Shown: positions 54,976 through 63,513 of the stretch, piece by piece
How positions within the stretch are numbered: position 1 is the stretch's first letter
Layout of the letters: every line of letters begins with the position of its first letter
Assembly: GCF_008369105.1 (NCBI RefSeq)
Contig: NZ_VINQ01000009.1
Span: 1 to 64,000 of the forward strand
Source: Aquicoccus porphyridii
GTDB lineage: Bacteria > Pseudomonadota > Alphaproteobacteria > Rhodobacterales > Rhodobacteraceae
Length of the DNA: 64,000 nucleotides
Direction: 5' to 3'
Program-made: the position numbers and the translations under genes
Notes under the pieces: generated by a model
Told to the model about the DNA's origin: nothing
Seen by the model: only the letters and a program-made list of their open reading frames with translations
Database searches by the model: none

Positions 54976-56579
54976 CAAAAATGAAATCCCTACTCGATAC
55001 CGGGTCCGATGACTTCCGGCAAAACGATACACAGTATCGCGACAAAGTCGGCGAGCTGCATGCCCTTCGCTTGCAACAACGTGTCGGTGGCCCTGAAAAG
55101 GCCCGCGAACGGCACGTGTCGAAAGGCAAGATCCTGCCGCGCGAACGCGTCGAACGGCTGATCGATCCGGGCACCCCCTTTCTGGAAGTCGGGGAGCTTG
55201 CCGGGCTGAACAAATATGATGGTGTACCGCCGGGGGCGGGCATCATCACTGGCATCGGCGTGATCGAGGGCCGTCAGTGCATGGTCATCGCCAATGATGC
55301 CACCGTGAAGGGCGGCACCTATTTCGGCATGACCAGCCGCAAGCACGTGCGCGCCCAGAAGATCGCGTGGAAGAACCGCCTTCCGGTGATCACGCTGGTC
55401 GATTCCGGCGGCGCGTTTCTGCCGGATCAGGAGAACATTTTCCCCGACGAAGGCCAGTTCGGCTCAATCTTTCACCAGCAGATCGGCATGTCCGGTGACG
55501 GGGTGCCGCAGATCGCTGTCGTCATGGGGCCTTGCACTGCGGGTGGTGCCTATATTCCCGCGCTCTGCGATGAGGTGGTGATCGTGCGTGGCCAGGGCTT
55601 CATGTATCTTGGCGGGCCGGAACTGACCTTTGCTGCCACCGGCGAAAAGGTGGATGCCGAAGAACTGGGCGGCGGCAAGATGCACTCGTCCGTGTCGGGT
55701 GTGACCGACCATCTTGCCGAGGATGACGCCCACGCGCTGGCCATTACCCGCGAGATCGTCAGCCATCTGGGCGAAAAACCCCTGCCCCGCAAGACGCCCA
55801 AGACGCCGCGCGCGCCCGCCTATCCGGTCGAGGAAATCTACGGCATCGTCAGCCGCGACCCCAAGGTGCCAACCGATAACCGCGAAATCATCGCGCGCCT
55901 GGTCGATGACAGCGATTTCCACGAGTTCAAGCCGCTTTACGGTGACACCATCATGACCGGCTGGGGCCGTATCCACGGCCACGAAGTTGGCATCATCGCC
56001 AACACCGGCGTGCTGTTCGTCGAGGCCGCGCTGAAGGCTACGCATTTCATCAACCTCTGCGTCCAGCGCGATATCCCGCTGCTGTTTCTGGCGGATGTGA
56101 ACGGCTTCATGGTTGGCCGCGAGGTGGAGCAGATGGGCATCGCCAAGGCTGGTGCCAAGATGATCACTGCCATGTCCTCGGCCCGGGTGCCCAAGTTTAC
56201 CATCATCACCGGCGGCTCCTACGGTGCCGGGTATCTGGCCATGCTCGGCCGCCCGTTCCAACCCGACGCGATGTTTGCCTGGCCAACTGGACGATCCGCG
56301 ATCATGGGGCCGGAACAGGCCGCCAGCGTGCTGGCGCAAGTCCGCGGACAGATCAACGAACGCGAAGGCAAAAGCTGGACCCCCGAAGAGGAAGAAGCCT
56401 TCAAGGCGCCCATCCGCAAGGAATACGAGGATTTTCAAGGTGCTTACAATTTTGCCTCTAACCTCTGGATCGACAGCGTGATCGAGCCTTGTGAAACCCG
56501 CGATGTCATGGCGCTCATGCTGGATGTGACCTCACGCAGACCCAAGGCCGAAACCAATTTCGGCGTGTTCAGGATGTGA
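54972..56579 (+). CDS. Acyl-CoA carboxyltransferase (beta) subunit, third set
   Basis: 535 residues. GAGIITGIGVIEG, ANDATVKGGTYFGMTSRKH, VMGPCTAGGAYIPALCDE and GGSYGAGYLAMLGRPF. It differs from the other two in the final motif (GYLAML rather than GNYGMC). Partner of the alpha chain at 56,590, ten bases downstream. Confidence 0.92.
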   Translation: MTKMKSLLDTGSDDFRQNDTQYRDKVGELHALRLQQRVGGPEKARERHVSKGKILPRERVERLIDPGTPFLEVGELAGLNKYDGVPPGAGIITGIGVIEGRQCMVIANDATVKGGTYFGMTSRKHVRAQKIAWKNRLPVITLVDSGGAFLPDQENIFPDEGQFGSIFHQQIGMSGDGVPQIAVVMGPCTAGGAYIPALCDEVVIVRGQGFMYLGGPELTFAATGEKVDAEELGGGKMHSSVSGVTDHLAEDDAHALAITREIVSHLGEKPLPRKTPKTPRAPAYPVEEIYGIVSRDPKVPTDNREIIARLVDDSDFHEFKPLYGDTIMTGWGRIHGHEVGIIANTGVLFVEAALKATHFINLCVQRDIPLLFLADVNGFMVGREVEQMGIAKAGAKMITAMSSARVPKFTIITGGSYGAGYLAMLGRPFQPDAMFAWPTGRSAIMGPEQAASVLAQVRGQINEREGKSWTPEEEEAFKAPIRKEYEDFQGAYNFASNLWIDSVIEPCETRDVMALMLDVTSRRPKAETNFGVFRM

Positions 56580-56589
56580 GGAGCGAGTC

Positions 56590-58596
56590 ATGAAAATCAA
56601 AACGCTTCTAATCGCCAATCGCGGCGAAATTGCCTGCCGGATCGCGCGTACCGCGCGGGCCAGCGGCATCACTCCTGTCGGCGTACATTCGCAAGCCGAC
56701 GCCAATGCCCTGCATGTCCGCGAGATCGGGCAATCAGTCTGCATCGGTGCCGGACCGGCGTCCGAGAGCTATCTGAAGATCGACGCGGTGATTGCCGCCG
56801 CGAAATCGGTCGGTGCGGATGCGATCCATCCCGGTTACGGCTTTCTGGCCGAGAACTCTGATTTTGCCCGTGCGGTCGAGGCCGCCGGAATGATCTTCAT
56901 GGGGCCAACGCCGGACACGCTTGACCGTTTCGGCGACAAGGCCAGCGCCAAAGAGGCCGCCGTGGCGGCCAGCGTCCCGGTTATTTCGGGTGCCGAAGGC
57001 GCGTGGTCCGATCCGCAAGAGATTGCCGATGAAGTCCGCGCAATGGGCCTGCCCGTTCTGCTCAAGGCCGTCGGCGGCGGTGGCGGGCGCGGCCAGCGGC
57101 TTGTCACCGATGAGGCCACGCTTGTGGAAGACATCGAAGGCGCCCTTCGCGAGGCGAAATCCACTTTTGGCTCCGAAGGGCTTTTGCTGGAACGCTTCCT
57201 GCCTGAAGCGCGCCATGTCGAAGTGCAGATCGCGGGTGATGGCAAGGGGCACGTGGTGCACCTGTTCGAACGTGACTGCACGCTTCAGCGCCGTCACCAG
57301 AAGGTCATCGAAGAGGCTCCGGCTTGGGGCTTGCCCCGCGCGCTGCTGGACGAGATCGCGCATGACGCGGTGCGCCTGGGCGAAACGCTTGACTACCGCG
57401 GCCTAGGCACAGTGGAGTTTTTGGTCGCGGGCGAAGAGTACTTCTTTCTTGAGGTAAACCCCCGCATTCAGGTGGAACATCCCGTCACCGAAGCGATCAC
57501 CGGGCTGGACCTTGTTGCGCTTCACCTGCGCATTGCCGAAGGCGCGGGCCTTGGCCTGATGCAGGATGACCTCAAGATCAACGGCCACGCGGTCGAGGCG
57601 CGGCTTTATGCCGAAGATCCGGCGATGCAGTTCGCCCCGTCGACCGGCACCTTGACCACGCTCAGCTTGCCGGAAGGTTTGCGCATTGACAGCGGTGTCG
57701 AAGAAGGCGACGCAGTGACGCCCTTCTATGATCCGATGATCGCCAAACTGATTGTGCATGCGCCGGACCGGGAAACCGCCTTGGCGCGGCTGGCGACAGC
57801 CTTGGATCACGTCGCAGTTGAGGGTGTGCAAACCAACCGCGCCTTTTTGAAAGCACTGGCGCGCAATCCCGAATTCGAACAGATGCAGGTTCATACACGC
57901 TGGATCGACGGCAGGCTTGACGCACTGACGTCCCCCCCCGCCCTTGCGCGCCCCGAGTTGTGGAAAGCCGCCGCTGCCGTTCTCTTCGTGGCGTCCGACC
58001 GGCGTGACCCATGCGCGGACCCTTGGACCAATCTTTCCACGTTCACTGGCTGGCGGCTTGGCCTGGGCGGTGACCCGCTTGAAGCGGGACAGCGCGTAAC
58101 ATTGACCGACACGACCGGTGCATCCGAAGAACTGCGCGTCGGCCCTGTCAAATCCGGGGACCGATACGCCGTGATCGCAGAAGACGGCACCAGGATCATC
58201 CTCGCCGTGCGTGAAATTTCGCCCGGTAGCTGGCGCGTCGCGGAAGGTGAGTCCATCTTTGTGCTCGCCGCGCGCCGCCACGCTGGCGTGATCGAAATGG
58301 ACACGCCCGAAGGCCGCCTTGTTTTCCGTCCAGCAGCCCCGCTTGACTTTGCGGGCGGCGATGCGGCGGCGGATCGGGCTGTGGCCTCACCGCTGACCGG
58401 CATGATTGTCGAGGTCAAGGTTGCAGACGGGCAGACCGTGGCCGAAGGCGATGTGCTCGCGGTCATGGAATCCATGAAACTTGAAATCTCGATCCGCGCC
58501 ACCGCAGCGGGGATCGCCAGCAACATTTCCGTCTCGAATGGGGACATGGTCGATCGCGGCCAGGTCATCGCCGAGATACTACCATCCGAGGAGTGA
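56590..58596 (+). CDS. Acyl-CoA carboxylase alpha subunit, BC-BCCP fusion, third set
   Basis: 668 residues. BC domain with LIANRGEIACRIARTA, ATP-grasp loop GGGGGRGQRLV and EVNPRIQVEHPVTEAITG, then a divergent linker, then a BCCP end AVMESMKLEISI with the biotinyl-Lys. It forms a full carboxylase with the beta subunit at 54,972. Substrate unknown. Confidence 0.92.
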   Translation: MKIKTLLIANRGEIACRIARTARASGITPVGVHSQADANALHVREIGQSVCIGAGPASESYLKIDAVIAAAKSVGADAIHPGYGFLAENSDFARAVEAAGMIFMGPTPDTLDRFGDKASAKEAAVAASVPVISGAEGAWSDPQEIADEVRAMGLPVLLKAVGGGGGRGQRLVTDEATLVEDIEGALREAKSTFGSEGLLLERFLPEARHVEVQIAGDGKGHVVHLFERDCTLQRRHQKVIEEAPAWGLPRALLDEIAHDAVRLGETLDYRGLGTVEFLVAGEEYFFLEVNPRIQVEHPVTEAITGLDLVALHLRIAEGAGLGLMQDDLKINGHAVEARLYAEDPAMQFAPSTGTLTTLSLPEGLRIDSGVEEGDAVTPFYDPMIAKLIVHAPDRETALARLATALDHVAVEGVQTNRAFLKALARNPEFEQMQVHTRWIDGRLDALTSPPALARPELWKAAAAVLFVASDRRDPCADPWTNLSTFTGWRLGLGGDPLEAGQRVTLTDTTGASEELRVGPVKSGDRYAVIAEDGTRIILAVREISPGSWRVAEGESIFVLAARRHAGVIEMDTPEGRLVFRPAAPLDFAGGDAAADRAVASPLTGMIVEVKVADGQTVAEGDVLAVMESMKLEISIRATAAGIASNISVSNGDMVDRGQVIAEILPSEE

Positions 58597-58600
58597 TGAG

Positions 58601-59560
58601 ATGAGCGACTTTCCCAAATTCGTCGAGTTTCGTGAAGAAGGCCCGCGTGAGGGGTTTCAGATCGAAAAGAAGATCTATCCGATCGAAGAGCGCATCGAAC
58701 TGATCGACATGCTCAGCGAAACCGGCCTGAAACGCATTCAGGTCGGCAGCTTTGTCAGTCCGCAATACGTGCCTCAAATGGCCGATACCGGTGAACTGTT
58801 CAAGCGTATCAAACGCAAGCCGGGCGTGAATTACACGTCGCTCTGGCTGAACGACAAGGGGTTTCGCAAGGCCCTGACGGCGCATGAGGTCGATATCGAC
58901 CCGCGTCTGCTGTTCTATCCATCCGAGGCATTTGCCCAATCGAACAACAATTGTTCGTCCGAGGAAATGCGCGAAAGACAACGCGACTGGGTCCGGCTTT
59001 ATAAGGAAGAGGGATACACGGTCGACGCCGCCTATGTGATGACGGCCTTCGGCTGCAATTTCGAAGGACCCATCCCGCAAGAACGCATCCTCGACGATTT
59101 CCGCTTCATACTTCAGCTGTGCGAAGAAGAGGATATCCCGGTGCCGATCCTTGTGGTCGCCGACACCATGGGCTGGGGCAACCCCGAGGCGGTCAAACGT
59201 ATGATCGGCGCACTGCGCGAACTGGCGCCCGAGGCGCGCATCGGCATGCACATCCACGACACGCGGGGGCTTGGGATCGCCAATCTCCATGCCGCCCTGT
59301 CGATGGGCGTGGACATGTTCGAAAGCTCGGTCGCCGGTCTTGGCGGCTGTCCTTTCGCGGGCCACGGCCACGCCCGCGCCGCAGGCAATGTCTGCACCGA
59401 GGATGCGGTGTTCCTGTGTCACGAGCTCGGCATCGAAACCGGCATCGATCTGGACAAGCTTATCGCAGCGGCGATCAAGGCGGAAGAGATCATCGGCGTG
59501 CCGCTCATGGGCCGGGTCATGCATACCGGCGGCCTGGACAAATATCGCAAGGCAAGCTGA
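58601..59560 (+). CDS. HMG-CoA-lyase-like DRE-TIM metallolyase
   Basis: 319 residues. GPREGFQ (metal site, with Glu where HMG-CoA lyase has Asp), metal-binding MHIHDTRGLGIAN and the active-site Cys loop SVAGLGGCPFAGHGHA are seen. It cleaves a 3-hydroxy-3-methylglutaryl-type thioester to acetyl-CoA and a ketoacid. The Asp-to-Glu change and the extra GHGHA suggest a different side chain from HMG-CoA. ATG 58601 has GAGGAG upstream. Confidence 0.88.
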   Translation: MSDFPKFVEFREEGPREGFQIEKKIYPIEERIELIDMLSETGLKRIQVGSFVSPQYVPQMADTGELFKRIKRKPGVNYTSLWLNDKGFRKALTAHEVDIDPRLLFYPSEAFAQSNNNCSSEEMRERQRDWVRLYKEEGYTVDAAYVMTAFGCNFEGPIPQERILDDFRFILQLCEEEDIPVPILVVADTMGWGNPEAVKRMIGALRELAPEARIGMHIHDTRGLGIANLHAALSMGVDMFESSVAGLGGCPFAGHGHARAAGNVCTEDAVFLCHELGIETGIDLDKLIAAAIKAEEIIGVPLMGRVMHTGGLDKYRKAS

Positions 59561-59566
59561 GGGAGA

Positions 59567-60487
59567 ATGAAGATGACAAAGGCACTTGATGGAAAGGTGG
59601 TTCTGGTCACCGGGGCCGGCGGTGGGATCGGGCGTGATATCGCCTTGATGGCAGCCTCGGAAGGCGCTGCCGTGGTGGTCAATGATCTGGGCGCGTCCCT
59701 GAAAGGCACCGGCCAGACCGAAACTGCGGCGCAGAAAGTCGTCGAAGAGATCAAGGCCGCAGGGGGCGACGCCATTGCCGATGGCGGCAACGTCACCGAC
59801 CCCGACGCCGCCCGCGCGATGATCGAGGCCGGTGTCAAGAAATTCGGCCGCATCGACGCGGTGGTGAACAACGCCGGCATTCTGCGCGACGGGTTCTTCC
59901 ACAAGATGACCTACGAGGATTTCGACGCGGTGGTGAAGGTCCATCTTTACGGCGCTTTCAACACCAGCCGCGCGGCGGCCGATTATTTCCGCGAACAGGA
60001 GAGCGGTGCTTTGGTGCACATGACCTCGACCTCGGGGCTGATCGGCAATCTGGCGCAGGCGAACTATTCAGCCGCAAAACTGGGCATCGCGGCCTTCTCG
60101 AAATCGGTGGCCCTCGACCTCAAGCGGTGGAACGTCCGTTCGAACTGCATCGCGCCCTTCGCCTGGAGCCGGATGATCTCGTCTATCAAGACAGACACCC
60201 CGGAACAGGTGGCGCGTGTCGAGAAGATCAAGGAAATGACACCGGCCAAGGTCGCGCCAATGGCCTGTTTTCTGATGAGCGACCGCGCGGCTGACGTGTC
60301 CGGTCAAATCTTTGCGGTTCGCAAAAACGAGATCTTCCTGTTCAATCAGCCCCGCCCCGTGCGGTCGGTCCATTCCGGTGATGGCTGGACCGCCGATGAA
60401 ATCGCCGAGCGCGCCATTCCCGCGCTCAAATCACAGTTCACGCCGCTCGAAGTTTCGGCGGATGTCTTTTCATGGGATCCGGTCTAA
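59567..60487 (+). CDS. SDR-family 3-hydroxyacyl-CoA dehydrogenase (MFE-2/HSD17B4-like)
   Basis: 306 residues. GAGGGIGRDIAL, VVNNAGILRDGFFHKMTYEDFD and YSAAKLGIAAF (YxxxK) with the long C-terminal extension (VSADVFSWDPV) resemble the dehydrogenase domain of multifunctional enzyme type 2. Stop overlaps the next ATG (TAATG). Confidence 0.88.
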   Translation: MKMTKALDGKVVLVTGAGGGIGRDIALMAASEGAAVVVNDLGASLKGTGQTETAAQKVVEEIKAAGGDAIADGGNVTDPDAARAMIEAGVKKFGRIDAVVNNAGILRDGFFHKMTYEDFDAVVKVHLYGAFNTSRAAADYFREQESGALVHMTSTSGLIGNLAQANYSAAKLGIAAFSKSVALDLKRWNVRSNCIAPFAWSRMISSIKTDTPEQVARVEKIKEMTPAKVAPMACFLMSDRAADVSGQIFAVRKNEIFLFNQPRPVRSVHSGDGWTADEIAERAIPALKSQFTPLEVSADVFSWDPV

Positions 60488-61281
60488 TGGGAAAACGCAA
60501 AGAAAAAATCAGCTCCGATATTGCCTGGAGCACCTCTGACAAGATCAGCGTGCGTGGCCTCGACCTGCCGAACGAGATCCTCGGGCACATGAACCTCGGC
60601 GATCTGGCGTTCCTGCAGTTGACGGGACGCAAAGCCACGCCCGAGGAAAGCCGGGTGTTCAACGCCATCGTCATTACTCTTGTCGAACATGGCATCACGC
60701 CTTCGGCTCTGGCGGCGCGGATGACTTACATGGGTGCGCCGGAATCGCTTCAGGCGGCCGTTGCGGCCGGGCTGTGTGGGCTTGGCACCGTCTTTGTCGG
60801 TTCGATGGAGGGTGCCTCGAAATTGCTTTACGAGGCGCTGCCGCAGGAAAAACTCGGCACCGGCGTCGATCTGGATGCGCTTGCCGTCGAAACAGTTGAA
60901 AAATTCCGCGCCCGCAAGGCCATCGTGCCGGGGCTTGGCCATCCGGTGCACAAGCCTGTCGATCCGCGCACGCCGCGCCTGTTCCAGATCGCCGCCGAAA
61001 ACGGAAAATCCGGTGAATACATCGCGTTGATCCAGAAAATTCAGACCGTCGCCGAAGAAAAATCGGGCAAGATGCTGCCGATCAACGCCACCGGGGCGAT
61101 CGGTGCAATCTGCTGTGAATTCGGCTTCCCCTGGAAGATCGTGCGCGGCTTTGGCGTCATGGCGCGTGCCATCGGTCTGGTCGGTCATATCCTCGAAGAG
61201 AGCGAAAACCCGATTTCCTATGAGCTGTGGCAGCGCGCCGAACAGGAAATTCTTGAAACGTCGGGACCGGGAGCGAAGTAA
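60487..61281 (+). CDS. Citryl-CoA-lyase-like (stand-alone citrate-synthase-fold) protein
   Basis: 264 residues, only the C-terminal domain length of a citrate synthase. GLGHPVHKPVDPRTPRLF carries the active-site His and Arg of the citrate synthase fold; ARAIGLVGHILEE follows. Stand-alone members cleave citryl-CoA-type 3-carboxy-3-hydroxyacyl-CoA to acetyl-CoA and a keto acid. Here it may cleave a branched citryl-CoA analogue. It overlaps the SDR by one base. Confidence 0.85.
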   Translation: MGKRKEKISSDIAWSTSDKISVRGLDLPNEILGHMNLGDLAFLQLTGRKATPEESRVFNAIVITLVEHGITPSALAARMTYMGAPESLQAAVAAGLCGLGTVFVGSMEGASKLLYEALPQEKLGTGVDLDALAVETVEKFRARKAIVPGLGHPVHKPVDPRTPRLFQIAAENGKSGEYIALIQKIQTVAEEKSGKMLPINATGAIGAICCEFGFPWKIVRGFGVMARAIGLVGHILEESENPISYELWQRAEQEILETSGPGAK

Positions 61282-61284
61282 CCA

Positions 61285-62448
61285 ATGCAGACGTCAGCCC
61301 CAGACACTCACACCGATCTGCGCGACGCCTTGCGCGCACTTTGCGCGCAGTTTCCGCCAGAATATCATCGCAAGTTCGGCGAAAACGAAACCTACCCCGA
61401 GGAATTCGTCGATGCGCTGACCCGCGAGGGCTGGCTCGCGGCGATGATCCCCGAGGAATACGGTGGCTCGGGACTGGGGTTGACGGAAGCCTCGATCATC
61501 ATGGAAGAGGTGAACCGCTGCGGTGGCAACGCGGGTCATTGCCACGGGCAGATGTATAATATGGGCACGCTGCTGCGGCACGGTTCGGACGCGCAAAAGC
61601 AGAAATACCTGCCCAGTATTGCCAGCGGCGAGTTGCGCCTACAATCCATGGCCGTGACCGAACCGACAACCGGAACTGATACCACCAAACTGAAGACCAC
61701 CGCGGTCAAGAAGGGTGACCGGTATGAGATCAATGGCCAGAAGGTCTGGATCAGCCGCATCCAGCATTCTGACCTGATGATCCTTCTGGCACGCACCACG
61801 CCTCTGAACGAGGTCAAGAAAAAGTCGCAGGGTCTGTCGATCTTTATGGTCGATCTGAAAGAGGCAATCGGCAACGGCATGGAGGTCCGCCCCATCGCCA
61901 ATATGCCCGGCCACGAAACCAATGAAGTGTTTTTCGACAACCTGGAAATCCCCGCTGAAAACCTGATCGGGACCGAAGGGCGCGGGTTTTACCATATTCT
62001 TGACGGGCTGAACGCCGAACGGACCCTGATTGCAGCGGAATGTATCGGTGATGGATACTGGTTCGTTGACAAGGCCCGCGCCTATGCCGGCGACCGCGTG
62101 GTCTTTGACCGTCCCATAGGCCAGAACCAGGGCGTGCAATTCCCCATCGCCAGGTCCTATGTGAACATCGAGGCCGCCAATCTGATGCGCTTTGATGCCT
62201 GCAGACGTTTCGATGCCGGGCTGGATTGTGGGGCGCAGGCGAATATGGCCAAGCTGCTGGCTTCGGAAGCCAGCTGGGAAGCGGCCAATGCCTGCATCCA
62301 GACCCATGGCGGCTTCGGTTTCGCGCGGGAATACGATGTCGAGCGCAAGTTCCGCGAGGCCCGACTGTATCAGGTGGCCCCGATCTCGACCAACCTGATC
62401 CTGTCCTATGTCGGCGAGCATATCCTCGGCATGCCGCGATCCTTCTGA
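61285..62448 (+). CDS. Acyl-CoA dehydrogenase
   Basis: 387 residues. AVTEPTTGTDTTKLKTTA replaces the usual TEPGAGSD loop; NGQKVWISRIQHSDLM and QTHGGFGFAREYDVE follow, ending ILGMPRSF. A paralogue of the dehydrogenase at 52,397. It lies three bases after the citryl-CoA-lyase-like gene. Confidence 0.9.
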   Translation: MQTSAPDTHTDLRDALRALCAQFPPEYHRKFGENETYPEEFVDALTREGWLAAMIPEEYGGSGLGLTEASIIMEEVNRCGGNAGHCHGQMYNMGTLLRHGSDAQKQKYLPSIASGELRLQSMAVTEPTTGTDTTKLKTTAVKKGDRYEINGQKVWISRIQHSDLMILLARTTPLNEVKKKSQGLSIFMVDLKEAIGNGMEVRPIANMPGHETNEVFFDNLEIPAENLIGTEGRGFYHILDGLNAERTLIAAECIGDGYWFVDKARAYAGDRVVFDRPIGQNQGVQFPIARSYVNIEAANLMRFDACRRFDAGLDCGAQANMAKLLASEASWEAANACIQTHGGFGFAREYDVERKFREARLYQVAPISTNLILSYVGEHILGMPRSF

Positions 62449-62458
62449 GGCCGCGACC

Positions 62459-63298
62459 ATGAGTGAGATCGACCTAGACGCGCTGGCGCCCTGGCTGGGA
62501 CGCACCGAAACCAGTGAAGATGTTCTGACGCAGGGACTGATCGACAAATTCCGTGCCACGTTCGGCCCGCACCTTTGGGGCGGAGCGGGTGATGTTCCGC
62601 TGGGAATTCATTGGTGTATTGCCCTTGATACCGTGCCAGCTGCCGCCCTGTCAGAAGATGGCCATGCCGCAAGGGGTGGATTTCTGCCCCCGGTACCGCT
62701 GCCCGCCCGCATGTGGGCCGGCGGCGATGTTACACATATCGCGCCGCTGACGATCGGTGAAACCTTCACCCGCCGCTCGTCGATCGGGGATATAACGGCC
62801 AAGCAGGGCCGCAGCGGAGCGTTGGTCTTTGTGACCATCGAACACGAGTATTTCAGCGGCAACCGGCTTTGTATCCGGGAACAGCAGTCGATTGTCTTTC
62901 GTAAGATCACCGCGCCCCGCCCGGTGAAGAGCGCACCCGACGCGGGCGACCCCGCCACGCTCAGATCGAGCCTGACTCCGGATCCTGTGCTGCTGTTTCG
63001 CTATTCGGCGCTGACGTTCAATGCCCATCGCATCCACTATGACCACATCTACGCGACCGAAACCGAAGCCTATTCCGGGCTTGTTGTGCATGGCCCTTTA
63101 CAGGCAACGCTGCTTCTGAACCTGGCGGCGGATGCGTTGAAGACGTCGCCCCACCGGTTTTCTTTCCGCGGACTCGCACCGCTGACCCTGCCCTGCGAAT
63201 TGCAATTGCACAATGAAGGGACCGGTGCCTCCGGGACAGTCTGGTGTCAGGATCAAAAAGGTCTTCGAAGCTTTTCCGCAGAGTACGCGGCTGTCTGA
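62459..63298 (+). CDS. FAS1/HTD2-type MaoC-like dehydratase (mesaconyl-C4-CoA hydratase-like)
   Basis: 279 residues. Double hotdog: the N-terminal part contains MWAGGDVTHIAPLTIGETFTRR and the C-terminal part has RIHYDHIYATETEAYSGLVVHGPLQATLL, with the Asp/His of the MaoC hydratase motif. It may hydrate a mesaconyl- or itaconyl-type CoA. ATG 62459 starts it 11 bases after the dehydrogenase stop. Last gene of the eleven-gene operon. Confidence 0.85.
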   Translation: MSEIDLDALAPWLGRTETSEDVLTQGLIDKFRATFGPHLWGGAGDVPLGIHWCIALDTVPAAALSEDGHAARGGFLPPVPLPARMWAGGDVTHIAPLTIGETFTRRSSIGDITAKQGRSGALVFVTIEHEYFSGNRLCIREQQSIVFRKITAPRPVKSAPDAGDPATLRSSLTPDPVLLFRYSALTFNAHRIHYDHIYATETEAYSGLVVHGPLQATLLLNLAADALKTSPHRFSFRGLAPLTLPCELQLHNEGTGASGTVWCQDQKGLRSFSAEYAAV

Positions 63299-63338
63299 TC
63301 GGTTTTCTTCGGTAGCGAATTCAGTTGTTGACTAAATT

Positions 63339-63356
63339 TTCTAACATCTGTTAGGT
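63339..63356. promoter_or_regulatory. Locus operator, copy 6 (upstream of livG unit)
   Basis: TTCTAACATCTGTTAGGT. TTGACT (63328-63333) and TAGGTT (63352-63357) are 18 bases apart; the second overlaps the operator. No gene occupies the 122 bases from 63,299 to 63,420. Confidence 0.65.
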
Positions 63357-63420
63357 TGCGCGGGGAGACTTGGTAAATAGCCCAGGCAAACCTCTGAACA
63401 AAGAGGTGGGAGGAGAAACG

Positions 63421-63513
63421 ATGCGAGGAAAACTCGTTCTCAACGGACAACCCTACGGTAGGGCTGTGCGCGACTCCATGACGTGTCGGGAAAAGGCACG
63501 GGCTGCATCATGA
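63421..63513 (+). CDS. 30-residue leader ORF coupled to livG
   Basis: ATG 63421 follows a strong GGAGGAG ribosome site (63409-63415) by five bases. The ORF encodes about 30 residues (MRGKLVLNGQPYGRAVR at the start) and its TGA overlaps the livG ATG (ATGA). livG itself has no ribosome site, so translation is probably coupled. No family is recognised. Confidence 0.6.
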   Translation: MRGKLVLNGQPYGRAVRDSMTCREKARAAS

